Positions 50,547 to 52,627 of a DNA stretch of 52,627 nucleotides are shown one piece after another. This stretch comes from a bacterium (GTDB lineage: Bacteria; Latescibacterota; Latescibacteria; Latescibacterales; Latescibacteraceae), in assembly GCA_021372535.1 (NCBI GenBank), contig JAJFUH010000179.1, forward strand, positions 1 through 52,627, read 5' to 3'. Under the pieces are notes generated by a model. The model was not told the origin of the DNA. It searched no databases and was given only the letters and a program-made list of their open reading frames with translations. The position numbers were made by a program, and so were the translations under genes. The first letter of the stretch is position 1; each line of letters starts with the position of its first letter.

Positions 50547-51935
50547 ATGAAAACAGTCATTATACGGGAATTCATGGAACATGTGAAAAGCATACAGTTT
50601 GTCGTTCTTCTGGTTTTCGCCGTCACGCTCTTCTCCATCAACGGAGTGTATTTTTCCCGGAAATACAATCAGCTTATGACGGTATTCCTGAGCAGCAGTC
50701 AGGAAAAAAGTACCGTATCCACGACACTTTCACGGCAGCCGTCACCACTCCTGTTCATGTCCGAGGGCGGAGACACATACCGTCCCGGACAATACCGGCT
50801 TGCGCCAAAATATTCATTATCCGCACAAACGTCCGATGAAAGTAACTACATGTTACCCGATATTCCGGAACCGGACTGGACATTCATCGTTTCCATCATT
50901 TTCAGCCTCTATGTCATTCTCCTGGGGTATAACGCAATCTCCGGTGAGCGTGAACAGGGAACGATGCGCCTCATTCTTTCCAATCCCATAGGCCGGATTA
51001 AGCTGGTTGTTTCCAAATATGCGACCATCCTTTTAACCGTGACCGCGATACTGTCGGCGGGTGTCCTTATAAGTCTCATTATCACAGGATTATCGAATCC
51101 CGTGGTGTTCACGACCGGTTATCTTGCGAGAATCGCACTGATGATCGTTCTTTCTCTGGCGTACCTTTCCATTTTCGCTTTTCTGAGCCTCATGTTATCG
51201 TCCCTGATCGGTAATTCCTCGCTCGTCCTTATGATATCGCTCGCTCTCTGGATTTTCCTGGGAATCATCATACCGAATACATCCGGAATCATCGCTGAAA
51301 AAATCTCCCGGGTCCCGAGTGAATTTCAGACATCCAATCAACTGGGGCCGGTCATACAAAAACAGCTTGATATCGATATCGATACAATACGTGAACGGGC
51401 ACATAAGGGTGAAATCAGAACGGAAGACGAGGCGAAAAAGGAATTTGACCGTATCTGTGAAAATTGCCAGGACAGCTATATCAAATACTATAATAATTAT
51501 GACAACTCCATGAAACAACGGGCGGCAACCGCGCAGAATTTATCGCGGATATCGCCGACAGCGCTCTTTCAGTATGCAGCGGAAAACCTTACGGGAACCG
51601 GCATCGACAGCGAAGAGCGATTCATGCGGGATATTCAGGTATATTCCGCGCTCTATGACAATTACATCCGGAAAAAGATAGGAAAACTGGTAAGCACGTC
51701 ACAGTGGTCATTTATGACAGATATCAATGTCGACGGGAAAAATATCCTGGTGCAGTCACCCCGGCCCGAGGAATACCAGGGCGACAATTCCGATTTCCCG
51801 ATGTTCCGGGAAAGCAGGCCTGACATTGTGCGAAGCCTGAGAGATGCGCTCATGGACATGGCGGGCATCCTTTTGTGGAATATCGTTCTGGCAATGGGAG
51901 CTTTTACCGCGTTCCTGCGGGCCGATGTCAGGTGA
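50547..51935 (+). CDS. ABC-2 permease paralogue 7
   Basis: This is a 462-residue paralogue starting four bases after paralogue 6. It has TM1, first loop QPSPLLFMSEGGD (degenerate PPxPLSIF), coupling motif SGEREQGTMRLILSNPIGR, TM3-5 ending IIPNTSGII, a second loop with ISPTALFQYAAENLTGTG, and TM6 ending AFTAFLRADVR-stop, with Ala in place of Tyr. A CENCQD pair of cysteines in the periplasmic loop is unusual for the array. It is the last gene of the locus; no clear terminator follows in the next 60 bases. Confidence 0.85.
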   Translation: MKTVIIREFMEHVKSIQFVVLLVFAVTLFSINGVYFSRKYNQLMTVFLSSSQEKSTVSTTLSRQPSPLLFMSEGGDTYRPGQYRLAPKYSLSAQTSDESNYMLPDIPEPDWTFIVSIIFSLYVILLGYNAISGEREQGTMRLILSNPIGRIKLVVSKYATILLTVTAILSAGVLISLIITGLSNPVVFTTGYLARIALMIVLSLAYLSIFAFLSLMLSSLIGNSSLVLMISLALWIFLGIIIPNTSGIIAEKISRVPSEFQTSNQLGPVIQKQLDIDIDTIRERAHKGEIRTEDEAKKEFDRICENCQDSYIKYYNNYDNSMKQRAATAQNLSRISPTALFQYAAENLTGTGIDSEERFMRDIQVYSALYDNYIRKKIGKLVSTSQWSFMTDINVDGKNILVQSPRPEEYQGDNSDFPMFRESRPDIVRSLRDALMDMAGILLWNIVLAMGAFTAFLRADVR

Positions 51936-51993
51936 ATAACGGAAGAAAGTCTGATACGGGCAATTACTCCGATCTTATTATATATCTTTGTGC

Positions 51994-52193
51994 CTTTGTG
52001 TCTTTGTGGTTAAACATATTTTCATAAATAACCTCCATGACTATAAATAGTCACAACGAAGGATGAAAAATGTATGCAGTTGTATCTGGATTCCCGATTA
52101 AAGATTCGGGAATGACGTCGTTACGGCGACTGCCGATGCCAGGCCGAGGCTTCAGAACCGGGAACTGCAGATACATTTTTCAGATATTTCCGG
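51994..52193 (+). repeat. ~200-bp dispersed repeat, copy B
   Basis: This is the second copy of the element at 32,990-33,184, same orientation. Shared words include CTTTGTGTCTTTGT, AGTCACAACGAAGG, GGATTCCCGATT, TTCGGGAATGACG, GAGGCTTCAGAACCGG and TTTTTCAGATATTTCCGG. Its left end is an inverted copy of the ACCACAAAGACACAAAGG element. Confidence 0.75.
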
Positions 52194-52627
52194 GTTACAT
52201 CGCAACATAAACTCCTTCGGTAAAAATGGCGAATCCCCTGTCCCTTACTCTCCTCTCCCCTTAAGAAGACAGGGGAAGCCATTGTTCACGGTCTGAATCT
52301 ACCCGTTTCCCCATGATTGCACAACACAGCGAATACGAAAAACGGATTTTTCGCTCGATATTTTCAACGGAAAATTATATTTTCCGCTGATTGCTTATTG
52401 TATTGCGGGAAAAAATAGTATAGTTTATATCAGGTTATAAACCCGAATTATTCGTAAAAATATTTCATCATAAGGACACAAAGGCACCAAGTGATATAAT
52501 ATATTATTAATATTGTCTTTAGTATAATTTAATCGTCGATATCAAAAAAGATATATAAATAAATATATCCGCGTTAATCCGCCCGATCCGCGTTCTATTA
52601 TTCAATAAATCGGGTTAAAAGAATTTC
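52194..52627. repeat. Repeat-rich non-coding end of window
   Basis: It contains CCCCTGTC/GACAGGGG arms (52,235-52,242 and 52,268-52,275), a hairpin CGGAAAA-TTATA-TTTTCCG (52,370-52,388), another ACAAAGG dispersed repeat (52,449-52,500) and CGCGTTAATCCGCC text near the end. No gene is visible in the last 690 bases. Confidence 0.55.

Noticed and set aside
32990-52193. The bracketed block as a composite transposon
   Set aside because: No transposase, integrase or tRNA attachment site is visible, and the bracketing element appears to be made of common dispersed repeats. I keep only the weaker observation of direct repeats.
1-52627. tRNA, rRNA or known riboswitch in the spacers
   Set aside because: I read every spacer over 150 bases for cloverleaf arms, T-loop GTTCGA-type text and common riboswitch cores and found none; a covariance-model scan would be needed to exclude faint ones.

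Overview
The window reads as chromosome from a Gram-negative bacterium: it has a TolC-like outer-membrane protein, a DUF5916 beta-barrel, lipoproteins, a SPOR-domain protein and a WecA-like lipid-carrier transferase. I cannot assign a phylum securely. The DUF5916 gene, the NosY-like ABC-2 permeases and the many dispersed intergenic repeats (hairpins, 'CACAAAGACACAAAGG'-type blocks, 7-base purine repeats) fit FCB-group candidate phyla such as Latescibacterota. That placement is inference. Stop codons at many conserved gene junctions are TGA, so the genetic code is standard. I see no tRNA, rRNA, CRISPR array, transposase or integrase.

Left part (1-16,050, minus strand) is housekeeping. In transcription order: miaB, a TPR/SPOR protein, mutS, mutL, miaA and a truncated dCMP deaminase form one tightly packed group (tRNA A37 hypermodification plus mismatch repair). 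An HNH endonuclease gene, scpA, scpB, an RsuA/RluB pseudouridine synthase, cmk, plsC and rpsA form a second operon that ends at a good intrinsic terminator. ftsY stands alone.

Middle part (16,394-30,853, mostly minus) is accessory and regulatory. An apparent operon runs from an ExeA-like AAA ATPase through a degenerate HD-GYP protein, a PqqD-like protein, a radical SAM/SPASM enzyme, an HPr-kinase-like protein and a nucleotidyltransferase. It is flanked by a response regulator-GGDEF protein and a WecA-like transferase, which suggests a peptide- or surface-polysaccharide-related system tied to c-di-GMP. Then come a HEAT-repeat lipoprotein, a flavoprotein reductase, a small lipoprotein, a 50-residue membrane protein, and a histidine kinase with an NtrC-type regulator broken by one in-frame TGA.

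Right part (31,512-51,935, plus strand) starts with cmoA and an ICMT-like membrane methyltransferase, ending at a strong terminator. It continues with a DUF5916 barrel and an M1-type metallopeptidase, and then the most striking locus. This locus holds a TolC-like protein, a secreted/anchored protein that looks like an unconventional periplasmic adaptor (alpha-hairpin plus NEW3-like domain plus C-terminal membrane anchor), and seven full-length paralogous ABC-2 permeases sharing a single ABC ATPase. All seven permeases end in the same C-terminal motif, F-[ILV]-R-x-D-V-R, at the stop codon. A 24-codon ghost of a further permease precedes the first one. I propose the locus encodes a multi-permease tripartite export system. 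A ~200-bp repeat occurs on each side of the 33-52 kb region in the same orientation.
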